Assembly (NCBI GenBank): GCA_030560485.1
Contig: JAKTTS010000177.1
Span: 1 to 27,780, forward strand
Reading direction: 5' to 3'
DNA length: 27,780 bases
DNA from: Ascoidea tarda (nom. inval.)
Taxonomy: Eukaryota > Ascomycota > Saccharomycetes > Ascoideales > Ascoideaceae
Shown: positions 10,065 through 18,253 of the stretch, piece by piece
Layout of the letters: every line of letters starts with the position of its first letter
How positions within the stretch are numbered: the first letter of the stretch is position 1
Notes under the pieces: generated by a model
Databases searched by the model: none
What the model was told of the DNA's origin: nothing
Seen by the model: the letters and a program-made list of their open reading frames with translations, nothing else
Made by a program: the position numbers and the translations under genes

Positions 10065-11496
10065 GAGAAAAAATAAGTTATTGACTTTACAAAAGCAATC
10101 GTTTTCAGTTATTAGAAATTTTGTGTCAAATACACAAATTGTTTCATTGAATTTAATTAAAAGTTATAATAAAGAGTTTAATAAATTTAATTTAGAATTT
10201 ATGGGGAAATATGGTAATTTTATTATTGACGAATTTATTCTAAATAAATTTAGTTATAAGCATAACAAGTTTACTGATAATATTTTTAATGGTAATAGCA
10301 ATGATAACCATTTAAATAATTACAATGAAAACAATTTTTTCTATTTTATATCGTTCAAATTATTCTCTTATAACATTATTGAGAATTGTGAAATTATTGA
10401 GAATATTATTTATTTATTGGTTAACTTATCAACAATCAACAACTCATTTAGGAACTTGATTGTGAAAAATGTATTTTTAATGAGGCAAATTAGGTTTTTA
10501 TTAAATCTAAAATTAGATAAAGTTGAAAGTCCTGATAATAAGACCATGGGTATTGTTGCACCCAATGATATGGCCAGGAATAGAGGTAAAACTCATAAAC
10601 AGAATAAAAAACTTAACGTTGACTCAACTGGTAAATTTGTTTCCAATTTGAGTTTAAATTTGAATTTGAAAACAAAAGAAAATAGTGGTAGCTCTTATTA
10701 TAATAGCGGGATTGATGATGACGAGGAAGATAAGACTCAAATTTATGAAATTGTGGAGGATTTCAAAAAGTATTTAAAAAACAATTTGATAAATAGGAAA
10801 CTCAAAATGGATAAGGTCAATCTCAACTCCACAAAAGATTTGTTCAAGGTGTATGAAAAATTTGAGAAAGAAATCATTGAAAATGACTTAGTTTCAAATT
10901 ATATCAAAATCAAGACTGGGTGTATTTGGTTGATTACAAATCTAATTGAAAGTGAATATGATGTTGAGCATTCCCAATTAATTGCATCCAATGGTTTTAA
11001 TGTTAATAGTTCCAACAACGCTAGCATTGGTGAGAATAATGTGACTCCGAATGTGGGTGTGAATCCAAATGTGAATGTGGATGATGTTAAGGACCAGGAT
11101 GGAGACATTAATATAGAGAAAACCGGAAGTGAAAAGGACAGTAGGAGCAGGAGTCAGAGTGGAAATATAATTAGAAATCGTTTGGCGGAAAACAAAAGCG
11201 TTGATGAGAAATTTAACTTTAACTTGGGCAATCCCCCAGCGAACGATGTGGATGTGTCGAGCGTTGCAGCCTCATTATTGGTGCTAAACAGCAGCAACGG
11301 AACCAGCAGTAACTTTGGTCATCAAAACGGCTTGGGCAGTTTTAATTTTGACAGATATGACAGGGACACGAGAGAGAGGATAGTGAAAATTCGGCAGTTG
11401 GGGTTTGAGAACAGTCTCAAAAACAACGAGACCAACAGGATCTGCGACTTGAGCAAGCGAGCAGAAAATGCTTTAGGCAAGTTGCGTCTCCTCTGA
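7252..11496 (+). CDS. VID28: Vid28/Gid5 (ARMC8 family): armadillo scaffold of the GID E3 ubiquitin ligase
   Basis: Gid5 joins substrate receptors such as Gid4 to the GID core, which degrades gluconeogenic enzymes when glucose returns. The 1414-aa product is much longer than S. cerevisiae Vid28 (about 920 aa). The helical Leu-rich repeats are interrupted by Asn-rich inserts, for example around 8095-8140, 8240-8310, 8640-8755 and 10030-10065. Two blocks match ARMC8/Vid28: the GCIWLITNLIE helix near 10920 and the C-terminal segment RERIVKIRQLGFENSLKNNE with DLSKRAENAL. These two blocks carry the identification; much of the middle is too AT-biased to align by eye. Start: ATG at 7252. The frame is open back to 6973 but has no upstream ATG there. 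The gene is divergent from SAM50-B, so a 5' uORF overlaps the start. Confidence 0.82.
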
Positions 11497-11728
11497 AAAG
11501 CAGTTGTACAGCAGAAGAAGTTGGATGCTGTAAGAAGATGAAACACCAGAGGACTGCCGGATTGGGACACTGAGGTTATAGTGCTCTATGCACGCATTGT
11601 TTCACAGCCGGTTGGAATGTTTCTCCTGGCAATGCTACAAAGAAGAGCTCTGGTATAAAAAGAAGGACGAAAACCATCAGCACTCCTCTTCTGCTTCCTC
11701 TGCTGCCTCTGCTTCTGTTTTCCTCGTC
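11497..11728 (+). other. spacer and promoter before the Asn-rich gene
   Basis: This 232-bp spacer lies between two plus-strand genes. It carries a consensus TATA box at 11654 and a pyrimidine-rich leader (CTTCTGCTTCCTCTGCTGCC-like) just before the ATG at 11729. Confidence 0.55.
11654..11661 (+). promoter_or_regulatory. TATA box (TATAAAAA)
   Basis: It matches the TATAWAWR consensus exactly and lies 75 bp before the ATG at 11729. It suggests a regulated, TATA-type promoter for the downstream gene. Confidence 0.6.
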
Positions 11729-13554
11729 ATGTCTGCTGCAGACCTCAACGACAAAGCTTTTTCCGGTCTCATAGACCAGTACGTATTGCTGTTACTGCTA
11801 GCTGTTTATACTTTATGGTTTGTTGCCAGATTACTAACTGTTGTATTTCCTGTTGTTTTTGCTGCCATATTAGATCCTTCAACCGTTTTAGTGTCCAGAC
11901 TCTTAATGACAACATCAACGTCTCCAATTTCAACGAGTTTCTCCGGAACAACTCTATCTTCAACGATACCAGATTCAACCCCAATTTACAAGAGGACCTA
12001 AGTAAACTACATAATATATCCAATCTGAACAGTGCCAGTGCTCATGACAACGAGTCTGCTCTAGACCATATATTAAACAGAGGTAAAACCATCTTCAAGA
12101 AAAAAGACCACAACGACTCAAATGATACAGTAAATACAATCAACAACAACATCTGCTATAACAACGATTCTAATGTTACCAACCACAATAATAAGCTCCA
12201 GACATACAACAGTGATAAAGATACCCAATATCGTCACCATTACAATAATAACCAAAGTTTTGATAGTCTATCCACGAATGGCACTATTACCCAAGCTCTT
12301 TCTTTTGATTCCATTTCAATCTCAACTGACAATGATACTCACTACAATCCAAGCAACACTGATGTCAACGCGATTAATGTAATCAACAGCTACACTTTCA
12401 GTGGGGGAAGCTCACCTTCAACTGATGACTCCAAACAAAAAATGAAAAAAAATAAAAATGTTAATAATTTGAAAATAAACACAAATATTAATGCCAAAGA
12501 CACTGCTCATATCATTGGAAAAAAAGACAAGTTTAACAAAAACAACGATATTAATAATACAAGGGATCTAAACATTATCAGTCATAACCGTAACCAAGAC
12601 AGTCTCACTAGTGCTGTTGTTTCAACAAATGATATCTCAACTTATAATAGCACTGTGAATAGTACTCTTAATAGCACTTTAAACAGTCCCTTTTTCAGAC
12701 CAAATGTGATTAAAATATCAGTTCCTTATTCATCCTCCATCAAGAGTCCAGAAAATTTTATATCCCCAATAAACTACATCAATACCAATACCAATTACCA
12801 TGGTAATATAAAACCATCTCACTCCTATTCAAATCACTCCTTATCTTCTGCAGGTCAATTTTCTTTTGAAACAAGCTCAAATTCAATCGATTTTGAAAAT
12901 CGCTCATTTTTAAAAGTGTCTAAAGTTAATTATTGTAATTTAAAGGATCTTAATGATCTTAATAAAGGTAATTCTCTTAATTACAATAATGATAATAATG
13001 ATAATAATGATAATAATGATAATAATAATAATAATAATTATAATCATGATACTCACTTAATTAAAGGTGACATAACAAATAATATTATCTCGAATGGCAA
13101 TTTAAATAATATTGAATATAACAAAAACAAGAAAAACGATAAATTCAAAAATAATAGCTTGATTAAAAGAACCAAAACTCACTTACTTCGAAAAAACAAA
13201 AGCATCAAAATACTAAATTTTAACCACAACACTCAAAATAAAAATATTAATAACGACAATCACAATAATAATAATAATAAAAATAATAATAAAAATAACC
13301 TTGATTTTAACAGAAATAACCACCACACAAATTCTGTGCACAGTAAGTTAACTGTAAACATTCACAAATTAAAAAGAAACTTTTCAACAACAAATCTACA
13401 TGATGAAATTAATAGTTACCACAAAAACAATATGTTTTCCCCTGATAATATAAAATCAAATTTTAATTATAATAAATCTTTATCAAGAAAGAAAAGTATT
13501 TCTAATTTTTTATTTAGAAAATTATCTCATCGAAATAAAAATGATTTTAATTAG
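11729..13554 (+). CDS. unrecognised Asn-rich protein, one intron
   Basis: I do not recognise the family. The model join(11729..11778,11874..13554) gives 576 aa starting MSAADLNDKAFSGLIDQ. Without the splice the frame starts at an internal ATG that would translate the branch site and polypyrimidine tract as a Cys-rich stretch, which is implausible. The N-terminal ~60 residues (FNRFSVQTLNDNINVSNFNE) look ordered. The rest is Asn/Ser-rich, prion-like in composition, with an (NDN) run from the 9-bp repeat at 12982-13030. The C-terminal third is strongly basic with short patches such as LSRKKSISNFLFRKL and IHKLKRNFSTTN. These contain Arg/Lys-x-x-Ser sites and might bind membranes or kinases; that is inference. 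There is no signal peptide or membrane segment. The 3' end is convergent with SNL1. Confidence 0.75.
11779..11873 (+). other. intron of the Asn-rich gene (95 nt)
   Basis: Donor GTACGT at 11779, branch site TACTAAC at 11832-11838, polypyrimidine stretch and acceptor ATTAG ending at 11873. The split codon CA|A gives Gln and restores the long downstream frame. The alternative acceptor TTTTAG at 11886-11891 is also in frame and would remove six residues. Confidence 0.8.
12982..13030 (+). repeat. 9-bp (AATGATAAT)-type repeat encoding Asn/Asp
   Basis: Tandem units of about nine bases run into a pure AAT stretch within the unrecognised Asn-rich gene. The repeat is in frame and codes for an N/D run, so length change by whole units would keep the frame. 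Confidence 0.8.
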
Positions 13555-14077
13555 AATTAGTTATTTAAATCTATGAGCTATATTATGAATGACACTATGG
13601 ATTATGTGATAATGATAGTGAATTAAATCTTTTTTTTTTTAGCGAAACAAATCAATCAACTATTTACAAAATTTATCAAATCATTTGCTTTGCAAAAAAA
13701 ACCTTTTCTATTTTTAATTGGTCATAATTTTCTCCTTTTTTTCTCTTGATTAGTTTTGGTATGTTCTTTTTTATGGTTTTTTTTATTGTGAATTTTTTTG
13801 GATATCTATACTTCGGCTTTAGTTTTATGAATGTTATCTTATATAGTTTTTAAACTGTTAGTTTATTCTTTTGCTCTCTCATTATTTCGTTAATTTGTCA
13901 TTTTTTTGTTATTTTATTATTATGTTGTTTCGTTTTTTTTTCTCATTTTGTTGATTGTTTTTTTAGTCTTGGTTTTAGATAACAATACAAATAATTTGAT
14001 AATCACTTTGGTAATCAACAATCTAAACAGAGTTTAAATAGTTTTAAAGTGAAAAAAAAAATTAAATAAATCTTGCT
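13555..14077. other. convergent 3' region with no gene seen
   Basis: This 523-bp stretch lies between the stop codons of the Asn-rich gene (+) and SNL1 (-). It is very T-rich with many T runs, as expected for two opposed polyadenylation zones. I found no ORF, tRNA or conserved structure in it. Confidence 0.6.
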
Positions 14078-14680
14078 TTATGATTTACCATTTAAGTTAT
14101 ATTCCAACTTGAGTTTATCGATTTTTTTATGTAACGATTGAATGAATTTAATAGATTTTTTTCTCTCTAGTCTTAAATCTTCATTATCATAGGTTTCAAC
14201 ACCATCAAATTTCATGAGCTCCTTTAATAGCAACTCTTCATAATATAGATAAGTATATGTCTTTTCCTCTTCATTTTTGAAATTCTCATTTTTTTCTAGA
14301 TTCAGCTCAAATTCGTTGATTCCTGGCACTATTTTTTCCTCGATATTCTTCATTAAATTAAAAATCAATAGCTTGTTCTTACCAACAGGTGTCAATTTCT
14401 TCTTCTTCTTCTTCTTCTTTTTTTTGTCTGATTTAGAATCTGAACCTGAACCCAGTTTCCCATCTTCACTGTATATTGAGCCTCTTAGTATAAGAAATGT
14501 TGAAACTAATAGCGTCGTTGACACAGAGGACAAGACAATTGGATTTGATAGCTGGTGAATAAAATTAGGAGACAAATTCAACGACTTGATAACAGTCTTG
14601 CAGTTGTTCGAGAGAAACTGCTCAATCAAATCCTGAGAGACTGTGAGGGAGTCCCTTAAACTGTTCAAATTCATAGCCAT
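14078..14680 (-). CDS. SNL1: Snl1: membrane-anchored BAG-domain Hsp70 exchange factor
   Basis: Snl1 is a tail-in-cytosol protein of the ER/nuclear envelope whose BAG domain releases nucleotide from Hsp70 (Ssa) and which also binds ribosomes. The 200-aa product (S. cerevisiae 159 aa) has one membrane segment at about 47-66 (PIVLSSVSTTLLVSTFLILR) and a basic linker with ten consecutive Lys (about 86-95). A C-terminal three-helix region follows (about 97-195). The blocks LTPVGKNKLLIFNLMKNIEE, YYEELLLKELMKFDGVE and ERKKSIKFIQSLHKKIDKLK line up with Snl1 LTLEEQ...NEMLLKLLIELDSI...EKRKGVIKEIQAMLKSLDSL. The N-terminal part before the anchor is about 35 residues longer than in S. cerevisiae. The start is the ATG at 14680; a second ATG lies two codons in. 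The poly-Lys run is encoded by an AAG microsatellite. Confidence 0.85.
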   Translation of the reverse strand: MAMNLNSLRDSLTVSQDLIEQFLSNNCKTVIKSLNLSPNFIHQLSNPIVLSSVSTTLLVSTFLILRGSIYSEDGKLGSGSDSKSDKKKKKKKKKKLTPVGKNKLLIFNLMKNIEEKIVPGINEFELNLEKNENFKNEEEKTYTYLYYEELLLKELMKFDGVETYDNEDLRLERKKSIKFIQSLHKKIDKLKLEYNLNGKS

Positions 14681-14944
14681 AACTGAATGTGATGTGTTCT
14701 AATGGTTGTGTGTTCTAATGGTGGATAGCACTGCGATAGTAGGAGATTACAGCTCATTCAACAAGTTTCTACAGGCTCCTTTGTACAATCAACTGAAAAA
14801 AAAGAGAATTTGCTTCGAAAGCTGGAAAACCTTATTTGCATTGGTGAAGTTACTGTGTTGGATCGTCTTTTACAGTTTTTTCTCTATAGGCATTTATAAA
14901 ACTACGTCTATTGGGGCTATAAATGTGGTAATGTGGGAGCTTCA
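14681..14944. other. SNL1 promoter / VMS1 3' flank
   Basis: This 264-bp spacer lies between two minus-strand genes. A TATA-like TTTATAAAA near 14893-14901 is the only promoter-like element I see, about 215 bp upstream of the SNL1 start. An open plus-strand frame crosses the region but runs into the antisense of VMS1 and is taken as chance. Confidence 0.45.
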
Positions 14945-16828
14945 CTATTTCTTTGAGTCCATGAACATCTTCAATCGTTTCTCAGCAGCTCTTGCTCGTT
15001 GTTCCCTCATGATTCTTCTTCTTTGTTCGTCTGAGAGAGAGCTTAGATCGTTGGTTTTAAGAAGAATTTTGCTGCTTTGAACAGGTTTTTGTTCTGTGAT
15101 TTTTTCCTTTTCTTTTCTTAAGACAGACTTCAACTCCCTTTTCTCGTCAAGCTGTATCTTCTTCTGAATTTCCTGGTTTTTCTGATTAATTTGTTCGATT
15201 TGTTTCTTGGACAAAGGAGGCCCAACTTTACTGCTTTTCCAGCTGCAAAAAGACTCGCCTAAATTGAAACGAGCTAACTGAAACGAGTTTTTTGTTGCTA
15301 GATCAGTTTTATTTATTAGCTCCCAGGGTGTTTTATTGTTTATATTGGTAATAGTTGGGTCAATTTTCAAATTGTTCATTAGAATATAAGCCATATGAGA
15401 TAACTTATTTTGAGCAGCATAATGTAATAAAGTTGGAGTAAATTTGTAATCATTTGTAAATTTTGAAGGAAATCTATAAGCCGAGGGATCGATTTGATTT
15501 GAATGTAAATACGATATGAAAGCTGGGGCCTTTGATTTTTTCATTAATTTGATTAATTCCAAAGCGTAGTCCTCATTAATTTTTTCTTCATCATCAGAAT
15601 TGAGACTGTTATCATCTTCATAATCACTGTTGTAATCTTTTTGAGATTTTTTTTGTTTTTCTTTCTCTTTTTGATTTTTAATTAAATTTATTTTCTTAAT
15701 ATGAGATTGATTTAATTTGGGCAAGTTTTCAATAGAGATGTAGGATAATTTGATCCAAGCTATTTTGATTTCATGTAATGAAGGTCTATATGTTGTGAAG
15801 GGATAATTTTTAATCTTTAAAGTGTCATTATTTAAGATTGTATGTAAATGAGTTATGATTTTTTTATAAATTGCGTTATTGGCATTAAATTTAATGTAAA
15901 TTGATTTTGAATTTTTAAGATAATTTTTCCAATCATTAAATAAATTTATAATGTCATCAATTAGTAACAATTCATTGTTTCTACGCATTGTTGAACCTGC
16001 ACTTTTGACATTTTTATTTGAACTGTTATCGAAATTTAATTGAGAACCACCTTGTTTCTTTCTTGTTGTGTAACGATGAAAAGTTTTATGATTTATAAAT
16101 TGGATTTTTGATTGCAAATAGTTATCTATTGAATTGTTTTCATAGTTGTTTAGATTAAATTTAAAATTTTTGGAGATGTTATTTAAACTAGATGAATTTG
16201 AAGACAAAGAAGATTGATTATGGGATATAATTGCACCGACAAAGTGACCACCACCAATCATAAACAAGGTCGAATAAGATTCATCAGTTTTCTTTGACGA
16301 TAAAGCAGAGTGATATTGTTTTTTAAAAGATTTCAATGTATTGATTGGATCGTTTAATTGGGATTGATCAAAAAAGTTTTTATATATTGAAAAAGATTTT
16401 AGTTCTTCTTGGTTAATATTATCGTTGCTATTGCTATTGTTATCCGCTATTTTTTTGGCACCTTCATCAGAAATATCACCATTAGTATTAATTGAATTTA
16501 ATAAATTTGATTTGAAGAAAATATAGGGAGATCTAGAGTTTAGATAGCTTAGCGTTGTCTCCTCGTCAGTTCCATCATTGGTTTTCTTCTTATTAGTTTT
16601 GTTGTCATATAGAAGCTTATTCTGGGAATTCTTCAACTCATTTAACTCCTTCTGAATAGGAATCTTTGCTTTATTGGTTAAATGATCGAAATATGTCAAC
16701 TTGAGAGAATTGATGATTGGATCAGATAAATTGTAGAGATACAAATCATCTGGAGAAAATGGAAATTCAATGGTTCCAACATCTTCCTTTGGAATGATTT
16801 TCTTTGTCTCTGCTTCTGCACTACTCAT
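14945..16828 (-). CDS. VMS1: Vms1 (ANKZF1 family): VLRF1 tRNA endonuclease/hydrolase of ribosome quality control, Cdc48 partner
   Basis: Vms1 frees nascent chains from stalled 60S ribosomes and recruits Cdc48; in stress it also goes to mitochondria. The product is 627 aa from the ATG at 16828 (S. cerevisiae 632 aa). The VLRF1 domain starts at LFMIGGGHFVGAI (about 188-200) and contains TTRKKQGGSQLNFDNS (about 254-269, with the conserved Gln pair Q259 and Q263) and SAGSTMRR (276-283). An acidic linker follows, then ankyrin repeats (LLHYAAQNKLSHMAYILM and TPWELINKTD). Near the C-terminus a coiled basic helix carries a perfect VIM motif for Cdc48 (R-x5-AA-x2-R in REQRARAAEKR). The N-terminal C2H2 zinc finger of the family is not there: the region before VLRF1 has no Cys. 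The frame stays open about 110 bases upstream and encodes a Glu-rich stretch, but has no ATG. Confidence 0.92.
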   Translation of the reverse strand: MSSAEAETKKIIPKEDVGTIEFPFSPDDLYLYNLSDPIINSLKLTYFDHLTNKAKIPIQKELNELKNSQNKLLYDNKTNKKKTNDGTDEETTLSYLNSRSPYIFFKSNLLNSINTNGDISDEGAKKIADNNSNSNDNINQEELKSFSIYKNFFDQSQLNDPINTLKSFKKQYHSALSSKKTDESYSTLFMIGGGHFVGAIISHNQSSLSSNSSSLNNISKNFKFNLNNYENNSIDNYLQSKIQFINHKTFHRYTTRKKQGGSQLNFDNSSNKNVKSAGSTMRRNNELLLIDDIINLFNDWKNYLKNSKSIYIKFNANNAIYKKIITHLHTILNNDTLKIKNYPFTTYRPSLHEIKIAWIKLSYISIENLPKLNQSHIKKINLIKNQKEKEKQKKSQKDYNSDYEDDNSLNSDDEEKINEDYALELIKLMKKSKAPAFISYLHSNQIDPSAYRFPSKFTNDYKFTPTLLHYAAQNKLSHMAYILMNNLKIDPTITNINNKTPWELINKTDLATKNSFQLARFNLGESFCSWKSSKVGPPLSKKQIEQINQKNQEIQKKIQLDEKRELKSVLRKEKEKITEQKPVQSSKILLKTNDLSSLSDEQRRRIMREQRARAAEKRLKMFMDSKK

Positions 16829-17323
16829 ACTTATTTCTTCAGTTCCTTCTCTTAATGCTTCTTCTGTTTCTTCTACTTCTTTTGCTTCTTCTACTTCTTT
16901 GTCCAAAAAAAAAATTCTTTTTGCCCCAGAACTGATTTTTTATTATGTGCTCTTACCTGCCTCTTTCGGGCGTGGCTAGATATTTCCTATATTATTATCA
17001 TTGCGCCACAGCACTGCCGCAAAGGGACCCAAAGAGGAAAAAACAGCAGAGGAAGCAGAAGAAGCAGAGAAAGCAAACCGAAGAAGTAGCAGCAGAAGCA
17101 GGAAACGAGAACCTAAACATCTTTTGTTATTCAGCTAGAACTTCGGTGGTGCTGTTGGTGCATGCTATGGCTGCTCTTCTGTGAAGGGCTTTTCCTTTGT
17201 TGCGAGGCATGAAAAAACATCGCATTAAGAGCACCCTCATTGATTGATTCTCGAGTGCTCTACTTATATCGAAAGATACCCTGTGTGAGTGTTGAACCTT
17301 TTTGTAAAGTGTCCAGCAACAGA
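16829..17323. other. divergent promoter region, VMS1 / YER010C-like
   Basis: This is intergenic DNA between divergent genes. A GA-rich tract is on the minus strand at 16829-16903 (next to VMS1) and another on the plus strand at about 17031-17107 (GAAGCAGA-like units), so both transcripts would have a purine-rich leader if transcription starts near the middle. A TATATC stretch at 17264 is a weak TATA candidate for the plus-strand gene. There is no Rpn4 (PACE) site. Confidence 0.5.
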
Positions 17324-18115
17324 ATGACAGCAGTTCTAAGATACTTATCGACAATGGCATCTCAGAAATTCAGTTTACAAGAATCGCAAAAGATTATCGA
17401 CTTCTTATCCAATTACACTCCCTGCGATGTGTCTGATGCCTTGGTTAAATATGGTGTTAAAAATGGAGGATACTTCCCCAATTTGGTTCAGAGATCACCC
17501 ATTGAAACCAATCGCAAAACTGTTGTTGGATTGGCCTATACTGTCTTATATGCTTCATTGGATGATCCAAGACCTGCTGTTAAGACCAATTATATCGATT
17601 CAGTCCCAAAGAATTCTATTGTAACCATTGCTTTAGATAAATCTCTTCAAGTTACAACAGCTCCATTTACCAAATGTAACAATGCACTTTACGGGGGATT
17701 AATGTCAACTAGGGCCAAATATTTAAAGGCCAATGGTTCGGTTATCTTTGGCAGAATCAGGGATATAAATGAACATTTAAATTTAAATTATCCAGTTTTC
17801 TCGTATGGATTGGGATCAACAGCACCAAAGCCAGTAGTCAAAGTGGTTGAGATTCAAAAAAATTTGGATATCTTAGTATCGAACTATCCTGACGATACAG
17901 TTCAAACAATTAATTCAAACGATATAATTATTGCTGATCAAAATGGAGTTGTTTGTTTACCAGCTAATGACGAGGTTTTATTAAATAAAGTGTTGAATTA
18001 TATTCCTAAAAGAGTTGAGGCAGATGAATTAGTAGCTGAAGATATTAAGAATGGTGTTGCTGCTGGAGTAGCTCAAAAGGCTCGTAGAGGTGCTATCAAA
18101 TTAGACGATAATTAA
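17324..18115 (+). CDS. YER010C-like RraA/HMG-aldolase fold protein (4-hydroxy-4-methyl-2-oxoglutarate aldolase / oxaloacetate decarboxylase family)
   Basis: RraA-fold enzymes of this group are trimeric, metal-dependent pyruvate aldolases; yeast YER010C shows HMG aldolase and oxaloacetate decarboxylase activity. The product is 263 aa from the ATG at 17324 (YER010C 234 aa). It lines up almost throughout: CDVSDALVKYG, GGYFPNLVQRSP, VVGLAYTVLYASLDDPRPAV, NYIDSVPKNSIV, ALYGGLMSTRAKYLKANGSV, FGRIRDINEH, YPVFSYGLGSTAPKPVVKVV and ADQNGVVCLP. The GGLMSTRA and GRIRD segments hold the phosphate/pyruvate and metal-binding Arg and Asp. A second ATG at 17354 matches the usual family start. The ten-residue lead MTAVLRYLST is basic and could be a weak mitochondrial signal. 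The gene is tail-to-tail with GVP36, 138 bp apart. Confidence 0.93.
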   Translation: MTAVLRYLSTMASQKFSLQESQKIIDFLSNYTPCDVSDALVKYGVKNGGYFPNLVQRSPIETNRKTVVGLAYTVLYASLDDPRPAVKTNYIDSVPKNSIVTIALDKSLQVTTAPFTKCNNALYGGLMSTRAKYLKANGSVIFGRIRDINEHLNLNYPVFSYGLGSTAPKPVVKVVEIQKNLDILVSNYPDDTVQTINSNDIIIADQNGVVCLPANDEVLLNKVLNYIPKRVEADELVAEDIKNGVAAGVAQKARRGAIKLDDN

Positions 18116-18130
18116 TTAAGATATATAGAT

Positions 18131-18134
<4 letters not shown>

Positions 18135-18161
<27 letters not shown>

Positions 18162-18181
18162 AGATAAAAATAAGTAAAAAA
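18135..18181. repeat. (AAAT)n simple repeat
   Basis: A tetranucleotide tract (six or more AAAT units, then looser A-rich sequence) fills the short gap between the stop codons of the YER010C-like gene and GVP36, in the likely overlapping 3' UTRs. Confidence 0.8.
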
Positions 18182-18253
18182 AAATAAATAGATTGATATA
18201 TAAACCTATATTCTTTAATAAATTTATAAAAATTATGAAATTTATAAAGTATT

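Noticed and set aside
11588-12001. Separate 137-aa plus-strand gene
   Set aside because: It is an ORF through the promoter, exon 1 and intron of the Asn-rich gene in another frame; the splice signals explain the region better.
16900-16970. Upstream VMS1 exon joined through GTAAGA...CAG
   Set aside because: The putative intron would be only about 25 nt and has no branch site.
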